Source: Fulvia fulva (taxonomy: Eukaryota; Ascomycota; Dothideomycetes; Mycosphaerellales; Mycosphaerellaceae). Taken from it: a DNA stretch of 64,000 nt. The position numbers and the translations under genes are program-made. This document shows positions 9,495 through 20,947 of this stretch, piece after piece; the stretch's first letter is position 1, and the number at the start of each line of letters is the position of its first letter. The notes below the pieces were generated by a model. That model worked only from the letters and a program-made list of their open reading frames with translations. It was not told the DNA's origin and made no database searches. The stretch covers positions 248,001-312,000 of the forward strand of contig NC_063015.1 in assembly GCF_020509005.1 (NCBI RefSeq), read 5' to 3'.

Positions 9495-12400
9495 ATATAT
9501 ATATATTGTTCATTATGCTGTTGTGGAGCCTGTTGGCCCATGCAGCTATACTACCTACTTCTAGTTACAAAGGGGAAACTCGTATCATAGAGTGAAAACC
9601 CCCTCTCCTCTCCTATACGTTCTTAACCTTGCCTTCTTTCGTGTTTTCCTTGTTGAGGGTACACTAGTGTCATGGGCCTGCCCTGATGACTACCCTGTCT
9701 GCACCCCCTTGACCTCCCGCCTCTTCTCCATCCACTCCTCCGTCTCGCTAGCTAGCGCGAACTGTTTGAGAAAGCCCTACTGTAGTATCCACTGTGCTAT
9801 CCGTCTCACGTCTCGCTTGTCCGTTACGATTGACTAGTAGTCGCGTCTTACTGCCTTGGCTCTCCACTGGCCTCGTCCTTCTACCCATTGCGGGCACCGT
9901 AGTATCATGTGCTCCGGGTTCTGTGACGGGTAGTCATACTGGCATGCTGGGCTGTGTACGTCCGGGACTTTCCTTCTATGTAGGTAGGCCCTTAACCCGA
10001 TGTGTTCGGACCTAATCTGTATCGCGATGCTTGCTTCGGCCCTTGTTAGGTCACGGTAGAGTAGGTAGTTATGTCTCTGGAAGGGGCGTAAGGCTGGGGG
10101 TCCTCGATTTGGCAGGGGATTCTCTTTCCATTCCTGTTCCCAAAGGCAGCCCGCCACCTGCTCTGCGAGGCTTTGCGTCTTTGCCTTGTTGCCCTTTTTC
10201 CTCCGTGCCTTTTCCTCCTCCTCCTTCCTCTCTAGCCACTCCTAGGTTCGCTTAACGACTTCAAACGTGCGTAGGTCGTCTTGCTTTTGGCTTTGACGTG
10301 CCCTAAGGCTAGGCAGTCGGTCGTACCTCCTAGCGATCTTCTCCGTAGAGTCCCGAATAGCTTGTTATACTAAATAATCCGCCGTCTTCCTAGCGTATTG
10401 GATCCTCATTCCCTTAATGTAATGTTTGATCGGGGGGGACCCTGTCTCTACCTCCGCTACTCTCGTTAGCGTTGTCTTATAGGCTCCTAGTATCCGTCTA
10501 AGGTTCGCGGCCTACGTCCGGTTTAGGGGTCCCTCTATCCGCTTCGGGATTGGTTTGCCTGCTCCTCCTATCCCCTATATCTAGGCCCCGTAGAGCATTA
10601 CTAGTTTTACGATCGTCTTGTATATAATCCTTGCCTTATTAAACGTAGCTCCCTATATTAACGTTGTGAGTCTAGTTATTATGGCCTCGTTAACCTAGGC
10701 TCTGTTCTAGGCTTTCCTGATCTAGGGGTTCTAGCTAAGCTTAGGGTCTAGCTAGATTCCTAGGACTCGTAATTCGGGAGAGGGCTTCGTTACGTAACCC
10801 TAGATAGTTACCGTTGCTTATATATTATAGTAGGTTCTTGCCTTACTAAAGTAGATAAGCTAGTACTTTTCCGGGGCGAAACGGGCGCCGTGTCGACGTA
10901 CCTATTCCTCGTATACCTCGTGTCTTTTAATAAGTAGCCGGTAGTTTTCTTCGGTCGTCGTTAACTAGGCTAAGATGTTCGTATCGTCGACGAACCCTAA
11001 GGCCGACGTTTATAGTAAGGTAAGTCGTAGGATTAGGTCCGCTATAAAGATTAAGAAGAGGATCGGGGATAGTATTAAGCCCTAGGGGATCCCGTATTCT
11101 ATGTGTATAAATTGCCCTCCTTACGCTTCCTAAGGACAATCTACGTTGTTCTCTCCTTAAGGAAGGAGTTTACAAAACTTATTACCTACCGCGGGATTCC
11201 TTTTTACCGTAGGATATAGAGGAGTCGCTCGTAGGAGACGTTATCGAATACCCCTAAGATATCGAGAGACAATAGTAATGTAACCCTGTTCCGTCTATAG
11301 TACTAGAGAGTGTAAATCTGTTCGGTAATAAGCTCTATAGCCGTTAGGGTGGATCGTTTGCTCCTACTACCTATCTATGTCTCTAGGAGTAGGTTGTTGT
11401 CCTCGACGAGCTATATAATTCTTCTTACTACGACCTTCTCTAGTATCTTTCTAATTATATTTAGGAGTACGATCGGCCTATAGGACTTTAGCTTTATATA
11501 GTCTTCCTTCTATAGCTTCTTTAGGACGACTATAAGGGACCGCCTAAATGGCCGTAGGTGGTACCCCTTACGTAGGTAAGCCGTAAATAGTTCGGCGAAG
11601 TATAGGGCGACTTCTTCTTTATATTCTTTAAGGAGGAGGTTTAGGATTCCGTCGGGTCCCGGGGCCTTACGGCCCTTTAGCTTTCCTATAATCTCCTTTA
11701 TCTCCTCCCCGTCTACTGTCTAGTATATATCGAGTAGCTCCGGGTAGATCGTTCCCTCTATGTCCGTTAGGTCGGCCGTTAACTATGTCGTAAAGAAGTG
11801 GTCGGCGAACGCCTTCGCCTTCCCTTCCGGCGTTGTCTATATTATACCTATCGTATCCTAGATTAGAGGGAAGTGCGGTGTCCTGTCCCCGTCTCCGGCC
11901 CTTACCTACTTTATAAGCCGCTATATCTGCTCCGGGTTCTCTATTACGAGACCTATAGTTACCCTCTAGTCTTGTCGCTTATCTCGTCGTATTTATGCCT
12001 TCTTTGCCTGACTTACATCCTAGTACTCGTCCTACGCTTCTTAGCTTTGCTCCTTCGTCTATTTTCGCCTTGCCCTCCTTACGTCCTTGACTTTAGCTAA
12101 GTACTCTAGGGTATAGAAGGGCTTATAGTACTTCGAGGGCCTTATTTCTAGTGTATGTTCCTCGGCCGCCTGCTATATCGTCGTTATTATCTGTTCTACC
12201 GTGCTATTAAGCTCGGCTTCCGTCTCCCCGATACTAGTGTTATTTAGGTGCTATTTAAGTAGATTCCGGATCTCCTCTTAGGGAGCTTTTTTCTAGTTAA
12301 GGCGCTTTTTACCCCGAAGCTCCTCTTCTATCCCCGTCGCTATCGTTGTCTAGATAGGGATGTAGTCTGACCCTACCTCTAGGGTAAGGTTAGGTCTATA

Positions 12401-14899
12401 CTCTACTAGCCTTGTTACTACGTCCCTCGATAGGAAGTATAGGTCGATAGTACTCGCGCTTATTCTTGCCTTCTACGTCTCTATACCCTCTAGGGTTACG
12501 AGCTCTATATCTCTACTTTCCGTAATCTCTAGGAGCTTACTACCTAGATATACGTAAGGGGGGGGGGTGAATTCTAGACCCTACGTTAGGTAGTAGAGGT
12601 TGAAGTCGCCTAGGAGGATATAGTTTATGTCCCCTTAGTCGAGTACCTAGTTAAGTCGTACTAGCGTACCGAGGTCTCTACTCGTTCTTCCCTAAGGAGG
12701 AGGGTTATAGACGTTGTATATCTAGATAGGTCCTTGACTCGTAGTGATTTGGATAGTCGTAATGTCTCCTTGACTCCCTTCCGGGTGCGAGATTACCTTC
12801 TAGGCGTCCGTACGTAATACTTTACTAACGTATATATATATCCTTAGGGTATAGCCTATAGCTCCCTCGATAGCTATATAGTACCGTAGGTCGGTATAGG
12901 TAGTAGGTCTTCGAGTGTATAGGTTTATCTATAGCTCTTATATCGCTACGATATAATGCCTTTAGTCGTCGAGTTCCTAGAGGAAGTAGAGCTAAACCTT
13001 ATCCTTGCTTTTGTTAACGTTATACTATATAATAGTAAGGTTAGCTTGTGTTAGCATTACGGACTAGCTGGGATAAGGTCTATTAGGGTGCTCGTTAGTT
13101 ATGTAGCTCCTTCGTTTGCCGCGCTGTCCTATTAGGTTAGTTAGCGTTCGGTCGTTAAGGGGGTACCCGAAGATTCGTATCTGTCTAGCTTTATTTGCCG
13201 CCCTCTATAGCCCCCTTAGGCGTCCCGGCAGGTGAGTGCTCTGCTGTGTGTTTTATGTCGCTTCGTCTGTCCTTTTCCTCTTTACGGCCTCGAATCCTCT
13301 ATACTAGGAATTGCCGAGCGTTAGTATAGAGTACCTCGCCGGGGTTATTACCCTGGCCTAGCGGGCCTTTTCTTGCGCTGCTATCCTTATAGGGCATTGG
13401 TTCGAGTATGCCGGGTGTTTATGGCCGTAGCACGCGCACCTCGATTCCTCCCGTAGGCATTGTTTCCCTAATACGGTCCTACGTAGTATAGGTACTTAGG
13501 GGTCTTCTCGGTACACTTTAGCGCGATGTGGCCGTATTGTTAGTAGTTAAAGCATTGGAGCACTCTATGGCTGCTCTTGTATATCTCCGTGTCGAGGCGT
13601 TCGCATTGCTAGAATAGTCCTCCTTCTAGGACCTAGTTCGCTTGTTCCGCGGTAGCTATCTAGACGATTAGAGAGGAGTACGTCTTAGTAGCTTCGACGT
13701 TCTTGTTTAGCCACGCTGCTTTAGTAAAGCGTACTCCCGGTGAGGTGTTCTAGTTCTATGTCTAGAGTAGGGCGAGGTCGTTCTCTACCCTAAAGGTCCT
13801 TAGTACCCTATAGGCTATTACCGTGAACTACTAGTAAGAGACCTTTGCCGACCTCGCTACCTTAACTGTCTAGTCCTTGAGGGTCTCGAGCTTTTGTTGG
13901 TCTGTCTCCTATGCTATAAAGAGGCGTATTACTCCTCTAGGCTCGATTTTGGCTCCTACTATCTCCTTCTAGCTAATCCTGTCTACTAGCTCCTTGCTTG
14001 TTAGGCCCTCTAGCTCTCGCTTCTCCTCCGGGTCCGTAACGTACGCCCTAATAGCGTTGTTTGTCCTTTGGGTCTGTAGGTTAGGGGAGTTGGCTACTAT
14101 GTTTGCCTATATAGGAGTGTGCTAGGTAGTGGCTTTCTGTGTTATCTACTAGATTGCTCTCGGGATCTGATGTTCGAGTGCCTTAAGGGCTCCGAGGAGT
14201 TGGGCGATCGTGTTCTTGTACGCCCTAGCTAGGCGCTCATCCGCTTCGAGTATCTCTTGAGCCTCTTTGTAGAGGTCCTTCTATATAGAGGTTTGGTTAA
14301 CCCGGAGGGGTGGCTTGCTCTATATTTGTAGTCGCGGTTACTGTGTCTGTTGCTAGTTTAGCTGTTGTTGCTGGCGATGTTGTTACTAGCTTGGTAGTAG
14401 TGTACTTTGTGTCTGTTTTTGGTGGGCGTGGGTTTCCCTTACAAGTTGCTTAATGCTCGCTAGCTAGGCTTCTAGTCTAGAGTCCATGTCTCTAGTTCGC
14501 CTTCTCCTTTTCGAGAGGACTAGCGGGCGGCCGTTTGGGTTGTAGCGTAAGGTCTTGTGAGTGTTCTGTATGTTGCGCGAGCTGTGTACGTTGAGGGTGT
14601 GTAGTGGGTTTGCAGTGAATTGCTAGTATAGCTTGTGATCCAAGTCAGGTGATGTTCTAGCTAAGTTTCGGCTAGTCCAGAAGGGGGCTTGGGGCCGCAG
14701 CTGAGCTGCAGAAACAGGGTGACCAGAACCTCGAAACAGGCCAGCTTTGGAGCTGTGTATCTCGATGGGCATCCGGTGCGGACAGTTGCTTTGTGCGTTC
14801 CTGAGTTGCTCTTGATGCGCGCTGTCGAATGCGCCGTACTTGGTGATGAAAGTGGCTCTGTTGAGGCCAATATAGTGTGCCAGTCTAACTATATAGTTA
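9495..14899 (-). mobile_element. LINE-A copy 1: Tad1-like non-LTR retrotransposon (5.4 kb), RIP-mutated
   Basis: On the minus strand, 5' end at 14899 and 3' end at 9495 with an (AT)n tail instead of poly(A). Order read on the minus strand: a 5' region; ORF1 with a degraded CCHC zinc knuckle near 13500-13560 (C-F-N-Y...QYGHIALKC, with TGC changed to TAC); an endonuclease region around 12200-13100; a reverse transcriptase around 10900-11900 including GIP-stop-GL...LSPILFLI and the catalytic FVDDTNILA near 10980-11095; and a C-terminal cysteine/histidine segment at 9834-10157 (LRAYLHRRKVPDVHSPAC). Tad-clade elements have this order. Almost all TGG, CAG and CAA codons in the interior are now TAG or TAA. 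The 9495-10260 and 14640-14899 ends are far less mutated than the middle. Confidence 0.92.
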
Positions 14900-14912
14900 A
14901 CGCTTGATTAAT
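14900..14912. repeat. Target-site duplication of LINE-A copy 1, right copy
   Basis: ACGCTTGATTAAT; see the left copy at 9482-9494. On the minus strand it encodes the INQA part of the interrupted oxidase. Confidence 0.93.
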
Positions 14913-16288
14913 AGCTTCGGAGCCATGCAAGTTAAACTTGATTATCCAGTGGCCGGTCTTCAGCCGGGTTTAGATATCCTTCAAGCGCCAAGCTAGTATA
15001 GGTCCAGGCTTGTCCCACCACTCATGCTTTGCGCCGAACATAGCCGCCCAGTCCACAATATCGAAGCAGTATGCTCCTGTAGACAAGATTCCACGGCGAC
15101 GCAAATCTCCAAGAACATCCACTACAGCTCCGATATCGTCCTGGTTGGGCACGCTGAAGAGACAGCTCATCATGGCATGTGGCGCAGGAATAAGACCAAT
15201 GCCCATTTTGGTGACTATGCCCAGGTTTGACTGCAGGAGGAGCCCAGGAGGGTCCGAAAGTATACTGGCTGAGATGAGCAGTCATAGAGCCAGACTTGGC
15301 CCATTGTCCAGTCATCAGCAGCGAGCCATCAGCAAGCATCACTTCCATGCCAGAGATATGCTCATGATGCATCGCAGTCGGACCAAAGCCCATACCGAGA
15401 TCGAGAGTGTTACCCATGACGCTTCCCCAGCCGACACTGGCCACTGAGGGCCAGACTTTCAGCTTCTTAGCCGTGATGTAGTCGTACAAGCCGGTGAATG
15501 TCATGCCTGGCTCTACGACGGCATATGCAAACTTCTCGTTCACCTCGAGTACCCTGTCCATGCGGTGGAGATCCAATGCAAGAGAGCCAGAGACCACTGG
15601 AGACGAGCCGCCGTACCCGAGATTCTTGCCACGACTGAAGGTCCAGACTGGAACGCTGTAGATTCGGCAGATCTGAGGACTTGACGCAACTGTTCAATGT
15701 CCCTGGGGCAGACTGCTGCGCATGGAATCATGGCTTTTTCTGCGGATGTGGCGTATGGATCAATGTACTCTCGCAGCCCTTCGCCGGTGAAAACGCCATC
15801 TTTCCCAATGGATTGAACTAGCGTTGCGATCACGGCGTCAAAGTCGGACTGGCTGACGCCCGTTGGCAGTACCTGCTTGATTGGCTGCTTGGTACCTGCA
15901 GTAAACAGATCATCATGAGCTTTCTGGTATTCTGCGTCGTGGTAACGAATGGGCGGCGTTGTTGTTGCTTCTACCGGCAGACGAGACCGTGCGAGCTGTC
16001 CTGGAATGGCCATGTCGAGTGTCTGGACGAACGCTGCTCACTCAGGCATGACCCAGAGTTTCAGGTGTCAACAAAGTCGTGCTGAGCATGCTCAGCGTCC
16101 AATATCGGCCGAATGCGTCCCCGCTTTCATCCATGTCGAAGTCTACCTGCACAGCAAGGAATTGCTTGACGAAGCGGCTTGGCACATCAAGTACTTGGCA
16201 CGGACGCAGTTCGCGCCTAGCTTGAGCACTCATACTACGACGGTTCTGCCCAGACTTCGGCGTAGCTATGCTTCCGTAGTTCTCTGAG

Positions 16289-17936
16289 CTACTTTCTAGC
16301 ATTGAACATGACCATAGGACCATCTCTGAGACCGACAAAGGCGTCATAGACCTGATATTGGCCAACTTCCCTTCGCCCTTCTGGCATGTTCGGATCACCA
16401 CCACCGAGGCTGCTCTCCGGGTCCTGCTTGACCTCAAATCTATAGACCAACTTCGCCATGACGATCATCATCTCCAACCAAGCCAAATTCTTCCCAACGC
16501 AACCTCGAGATCCGGTCGAAAACGCACAGAATCCACTCTCTGCCAAGGTAAGACTTTCTGCTGATGCTCCATGCGGATTATCATTATCCGCAAGGATCCA
16601 GCGCTCTGGTCGGAACTCGAATGGCTCGGGGTATACATCGGGATTGTAGCTCAAGCAGTAGCAGCTGATGCTTAGTTTGGTGCCTTCTGGGAAGTACTGG
16701 CCATCGATTGCCGTGCCGCCGGCAAGGACTTCGCGTGCTGGCTCTGCGCTTACTGGCGGGTTCATGCGGCATGCCTCTTGGATGAAGGCTTTAAGATATC
16801 TGCAGGAGTGCAGCTGAGATCCGCCAGCAATGGCGTTGTAGTTTGTGAAAGTCGACTTGATCTCGTTTGCCAGCTTGGTTTGGACTTCTGGGTTCCGGGC
16901 CAAGTAGAAGAGCATTGCTGACATGACGATCGAAGTGGTGTCGGAGCCAGCCACGATAAGCAGCTCGCATTCGCCATAGAGCTCGCTTAAAGAGTAGCCG
17001 GAGCCAGTCTCTGGATCTTTGGCATTGAACAGGTAGTGGAAGAAGTCCTTTCTCGCTTCTTGCTCGGGATGATCGGAATTCTGTAACGCTTCCTCGACCT
17101 TTGTTCTTTCATCCAGGCAAGAGGCAACAATCTTCTCCCAGTTCGTCACAGCTGGTGGCGAAGCAATATTGAGCAACCAATCCAGTCCTCGTGGTTTAGC
17201 CCACACCCACCAGTCCGCGAACGGCGAGAAGCAGATTGGGTGGAACAGCGCAAGGAAAGTCGCAAGCACTTCTGGGATGTACCTCTTATCGCTACCTGGC
17301 TCCTTCATCTCGAACGACTTGCCGAAGCATAGGTCTCCAAGGATGTCGAACACGAGGTGGTTGATCTCATGCGCCATGTTCAGGGACTGCTGTTTGTCCG
17401 CAGCATTCTGCTCGATCAAATCCAGCCAGCGATCAGTATTCGAGTGCACGAATGGCTCGATCGATCGGAGCGCTTTCTCAGAGAAGGTTTGATTGAGTAC
17501 ACGACGCTTTCTGGCATGTGAAGGAATGTCGGTAACGTTCCAAGTGCTGGTCACCTCCGCACTCCGTGGCCAGACGCGGTAGTAGTCGCTCTTTTTGACG
17601 TTGCCTTTGGGCCCAAAAATGGTCCTGTATGCTGTCGGCTTGTTGATCAGGACTGCATCAGGGCGGTAGCGGAAGGTAGGTCCTGTCTGAAGTGAGCAAT
17701 GTCGCTGGAAGTTGGAGTGATCGCCAACACTTACCGTACTGCTGTTGCAGACGCCACAGCCAAACATGGCGATCTTGCTTGATTGTATACCACCACGACG
17801 GGATCGTGCTTATGCTAGCCCAGAATGGTCCCGGATATCTGGCCAGCGGATGGAAGTACAGTCGATAGATCACTACAAACACGACATAGGCCACGACACT
17901 GGTGGCGACCAGCAGACCCAAACTCGGGTATGCCAT
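16289..17936 (-). CDS. Cytochrome P450 monooxygenase, membrane-anchored
   Basis: Class II microsomal P450. Two exons, 17936-17735 and 17682-16289, joined over a 52 nt intron (GTAAGT donor, CAGACAG acceptor), total 531 residues, normal for the family. The ATG at 17936 is chosen because it gives a short lead into the single anchor helix (SLGLLVATSVVAYVVFVVIY), followed by the proline hinge YRLYFHPLARYPGPF. All core motifs are intact: I-helix oxygen-binding AGSDTTS, K-helix EACR (ExxR) near FIQEACRMNPP, PERW meander, and the heme-ligand loop FSTGSRGCVGKNLAW with its cysteine at about residue 460. It resembles fungal hydroxylases of the isotrichodermin C-15 hydroxylase type, but substrate cannot be inferred. 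Downstream and co-oriented is the broken VAO-like oxidase. No disabling mutations are seen. Confidence 0.93.
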
Positions 17937-18221
17937 AACCACTTCTGCCTCGTGAAAGAACTGCGGAAGCAGAAGCTTTACGTTTGGAAGAAGTCTCATT
18001 TGCACGATGTGCACGAGCGCCAATGGAAATGTACCCACCACGATGCAGTAGCAGCCTCCAGGATATCTAAGCGAGATGCCCTAACAGTGATAGTAGGCAA
18101 CATTGCAAGGATGGCGACCCATCATAAGGCAAGTGACCGAGACTTTGCCGATGGCGGCGCCACCCTAGCACAACCTCGTCTATGCTCGCGAACAAAAGGT
18201 ACGTGCTGTGCAACATTTGCT
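17937..18221. promoter_or_regulatory. Probable P450 promoter region
   Basis: 285 bases between the P450 start and the alcohol dehydrogenase remnant. No ORF stands out. It presumably carries the P450 5' UTR and promoter; no specific operator site can be named. Confidence 0.35.
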
Positions 18222-18540
18222 TAAGCTGACGACCTCGAACCAACTACGAGCTTGCCGCTTTCTGCACTGTGGTACCCGTCGACGAGAACATTGAGCTTCG
18301 CAAGCGGGGATGTCTTCTTCAAAGGCTCTGATGATATGCTTCGCAGGAAGACCAAGCATCTCTTTGGTACCACCAAGAAGAATTCGCACAAACTTGATCT
18401 CCCAAAACACTCAATCTCGAGGATTGAAGGGGAAAGGTGTCTCTAGGAATTCCCACTACCACCATCGTGCCATGGTTTCGCACAAGCTTCATCCCGTAGT
18501 CGAAAGAGCGCTGACCTTCGATCACACGACCAAACCCACC
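18222..18540 (-). pseudogene. Fragment of a zinc-dependent alcohol dehydrogenase (MDR family), C-terminal part
   Basis: Read on the minus strand, three frames in turn give GQRSFDYGMKLVRNHGTMVV and VGIP, then FWEIKFVRILLGGTKEMLG, then LVDGYHSAESGKLVV. These match in order the C-terminal third of fungal zinc alcohol dehydrogenases (A-KLVR-HGTMVVVG-P, -I-V-GSLLGGTKE, and the final V-D-YHS--SGKLVV). The frame changes at least twice. The N-terminal Zn-binding and Rossmann parts are absent: the upstream end runs into the 3' end of the GH127-like gene at 18545. This is therefore a truncated, frameshifted relic. The enzyme family interconverts alcohols and aldehydes, which would fit next to an aryl-alcohol oxidase. 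Confidence 0.75.
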
Positions 18541-18544
18541 ACCC

Positions 18545-20947
18545 CTACACCAAATCAATAGTCGGCAACTCCGTCATCCTCAACTTCGCACTCCCATATG
18601 GCACAAGCCTCGCCTCAAACGCATCCCCCAGACACCTTCTCTCCCCCTTCGGGATAGGAGTCCCCGGCACACTCCCGTTAAACACCGGCCAATCGATCAA
18701 GCAAGCCTGCGCAGCCATATACATATCCGGGTTGCCAGCCGCGAAGATGGGCATTGGCAGGGGAGCGCTGCGATCCGTTCTCGGATGATACTCGATCGTG
18801 GAGGGATCGATGGCGACGTTCCAGGCGGTGGTGCTGATCATTGTGTAGTCTAGAGCCTGTGGCGGCGATCCCGGAGGTAGAAGGGTTTGATTGCGGTAGT
18901 GTTTTGGTGGTCCAGAAGTGATGTCGGCGCCGATCTCGAGGGCGTAGAGGAGTTGGCCGCGGTAGATGGCTATGGTGTCGTTGGCTAGGGGTTTGATGCG
19001 GACGTCGTCGGTCATGATGGTGTATGTTAGCGTAGTGTTGCCTGGGGAGATGTGGACCTTGCGTAGACCTGTTGATGGGTCGTCGGATTGTGGTAGGTTG
19101 CAGGTTGTTGAAGTCAGCAATGAATCTTTTGCCCATGATGGGACTCTGACGAAGAAGTCGAAGGGCGTGTCTGCTTGGATGTTGTAGACTGTCAAATAGA
19201 AGCGCATTAGCTATACTCGACAAGCGTGTGACATTGTCTTAGAAAGTGGTGAGGACGTGGCGGCGAGTCGCATGGTATAATGCATGTCTCGAACGCTCCA
19301 CCGCTATCCGGGCCACCACTCGAAGCCTTGTACCATTCAGTACGTACCTAGTATGTCGTCGAAGGGGTATTTTGTCTGACAGTCAACGGTGACTTTGCAT
19401 CCAGCGATGGTCGTAGTAACAGTGGCGGGAGTGAGCAATGCGTGAACAAGACCACTATCGCCGCTTTTGACAAAGGAAGACTGTACGAATTTCGGCAGTC
19501 CTTGTGGATGATTGACTGTACAGCAAGGATAATTCGGTTCCAGTCCCTTCTACTATTAGCTCATATTATCGCACGAATTCACGCTTCTCTCACATAAGTC
19601 TGTCCTTGGGTATTTGTATTGTAGAATGGCGTCTCTGACAAATTCTTCGAGAAAGGCTGGTTGCTTTGCGACATGTAGACGTGCGCCCACCAGTCTCCAG
19701 TCATCGCTCCGGGAAGAGCATTGTATGCAGCGAGCTCGGCACCGTCGGCGTAGAAGTTCTCGCCCAGAGCCCGATAGTTGTAGCTTTGAGAGAACATGAC
19801 TTCGACTGCAGTGCATGTCTCGGCGCCATAGTAAGCGTTGAGGCCATCCTCGCGCTCATCGGCGATAACAGTTCCTGAAGGAGCGCCGTGGTACTGCATC
19901 GACCATTGGACCTGCCAGCTTCAGTGTGGTACACCAGAGTTTGGGTGAGAGTACGTACCCCGTTCCTCGTCGTTTTGACTAGGCGTTCATCATGTGTGAA
20001 TCTACGGATGACTGCTGGTGCCTTCAAGCCTAGACCGAGTCAGCTACCATCTGTTATTTGCCCTGTGAGCCTTACCTTCGCCAACGTTGACCCCGTGAAG
20101 GAAGGTGAAATTGTTATCCGACACTTCTTCCGGCAGCATATACAAATCTTGAAAGGTATAGTTTTCTTCCTGAAACCAGTCTTCCCACTTCCCACCATAT
20201 TTGTGCAGCATTGCCATGTTGTCTGATAACTTCACCATCTCCGTCTCTCTAGGGTGCTTGTCATATAACCATTGCAAGCTGACAATCATTTCTGCCACTC
20301 GCGAGAGGAACCAGAAATAAATGTCTGGGCCATTCCCATCGTTCTGCTGCTCGACAAGTCCCGTGCCGTTGTTCTGCAGCATAGTGTGCATCAAAGAGTT
20401 GAAACTGTACATGGCATCCACGATCGGGGTTTCCCAGGTTTTGTTAGCATCAGCGAAGTTGGTCCATGCGAAAAAGATCAGTGTCCGGGCCCAGATGAGT
20501 CGTTTATTGCCCTCCTCGAAGCCAATCCAGCCATCTTCTTTGACCTGATGCTCAAATAGATAGTCCATCGCAGAATGAACCTGGTCTTTCAGTCGCTGGT
20601 CGTCGAGAGTGTACGCTAGAGGGACCAGCCCATTGAGCCAGTAAGGAAACGCCTCGTTGAGAGCACTGTATTCTTGCGATCCCCCCAGCCATTTGGCGTC
20701 CTTCACGAACCGGTAGAAGTCGTATAGGTGTCCAGCAAGTCCGGAAGCCTCTGTCTCAAGCTCCACTCGCAGCCAGCCATTTGGTGTGATCTGTCCAAGA
20801 GGAATGTCGTCGTAAACAAAGGGAACCACTGCGCATATCAGTAAGCGCTGATAGCACGAATAAATCGCATTGCTTACGGGGTTGGTGTGGCGCTTGGCTG
20901 GAAGCCCATCCCGCCAGTATCGTTGCGATAGCTATCGTTCTCAACAT
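18545..20947 (-). CDS. GH127-like (DUF1680) glycoside hydrolase, putative secreted beta-L-arabinofuranosidase
   Basis: Six exons, 20947-20878, 20828-20076, 20029-19959, 19911-19594, 19549-19348 and 19188-18545, all GT-AG and in phase, give 685 residues. It begins with a signal peptide (MLRTIAIATILAGWASSQA). The catalytic barrel starts at VPFVYDDIPLGQITPNGWLR. The residues that bind zinc and act as nucleophile in characterised GH127 enzymes are recognisable: ETC around residues 329-331 (YYGAETCTAVEVMF) and the CC pair around 413-414 (LEPNYPCCTVNHPQG). GENFYADGAELAAYNALPGA and the C-terminal beta domain with FFVRVPSWA also fit. The expected substrate is L-arabinofuranoside side chains of plant cell-wall polymers, outside the cell. 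Introns are 44-49 nt except the last (159 nt), which could hide a tiny exon. No disabling change is seen. Confidence 0.9.

Larger units (their letters stand above)
8680..16013 (-). pseudogene. Vanillyl-alcohol-oxidase-like FAD oxidase, split by a retrotransposon
   Basis: VAO/4-cresol-dehydrogenase family flavoprotein (oxidises p-substituted phenols). The N-terminal half runs 16013 down to 14900: FAD-binding part FSRGKNLGYGGSSP, then VVEPGMTFTGLYDY, then GSVMGNTLDLGMGFGPTA and the family hallmark QSNLGIVTKMGIGLIPAP. The C-terminal half runs 9494 down to 8680: ADILPPYGAMFAG, FDGMRQVFVHDKIAKLICML, then FNGHAYRHFIESLK and the terminal TGILSPGKQGIWPKKY. LINE-A (9495-14899) sits between them in a 13 bp duplicated target. 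Dropping one copy restores HGSEAINQA-YYDEIVGNV in frame. Two introns remain recognisable in the C-terminal part. Further damage: a one-base frameshift near 15660, another near 15245, and a TAA at 14970-14972 where CAA is likely ancestral. The gene is non-functional. It lies 275 bp downstream of, and co-oriented with, the P450. Confidence 0.93.

Noticed and set aside
16042..16437. 131-residue minus-strand ORF downstream of the P450
   Set aside because: Different frame overlapping the P450 3' end; no family character.
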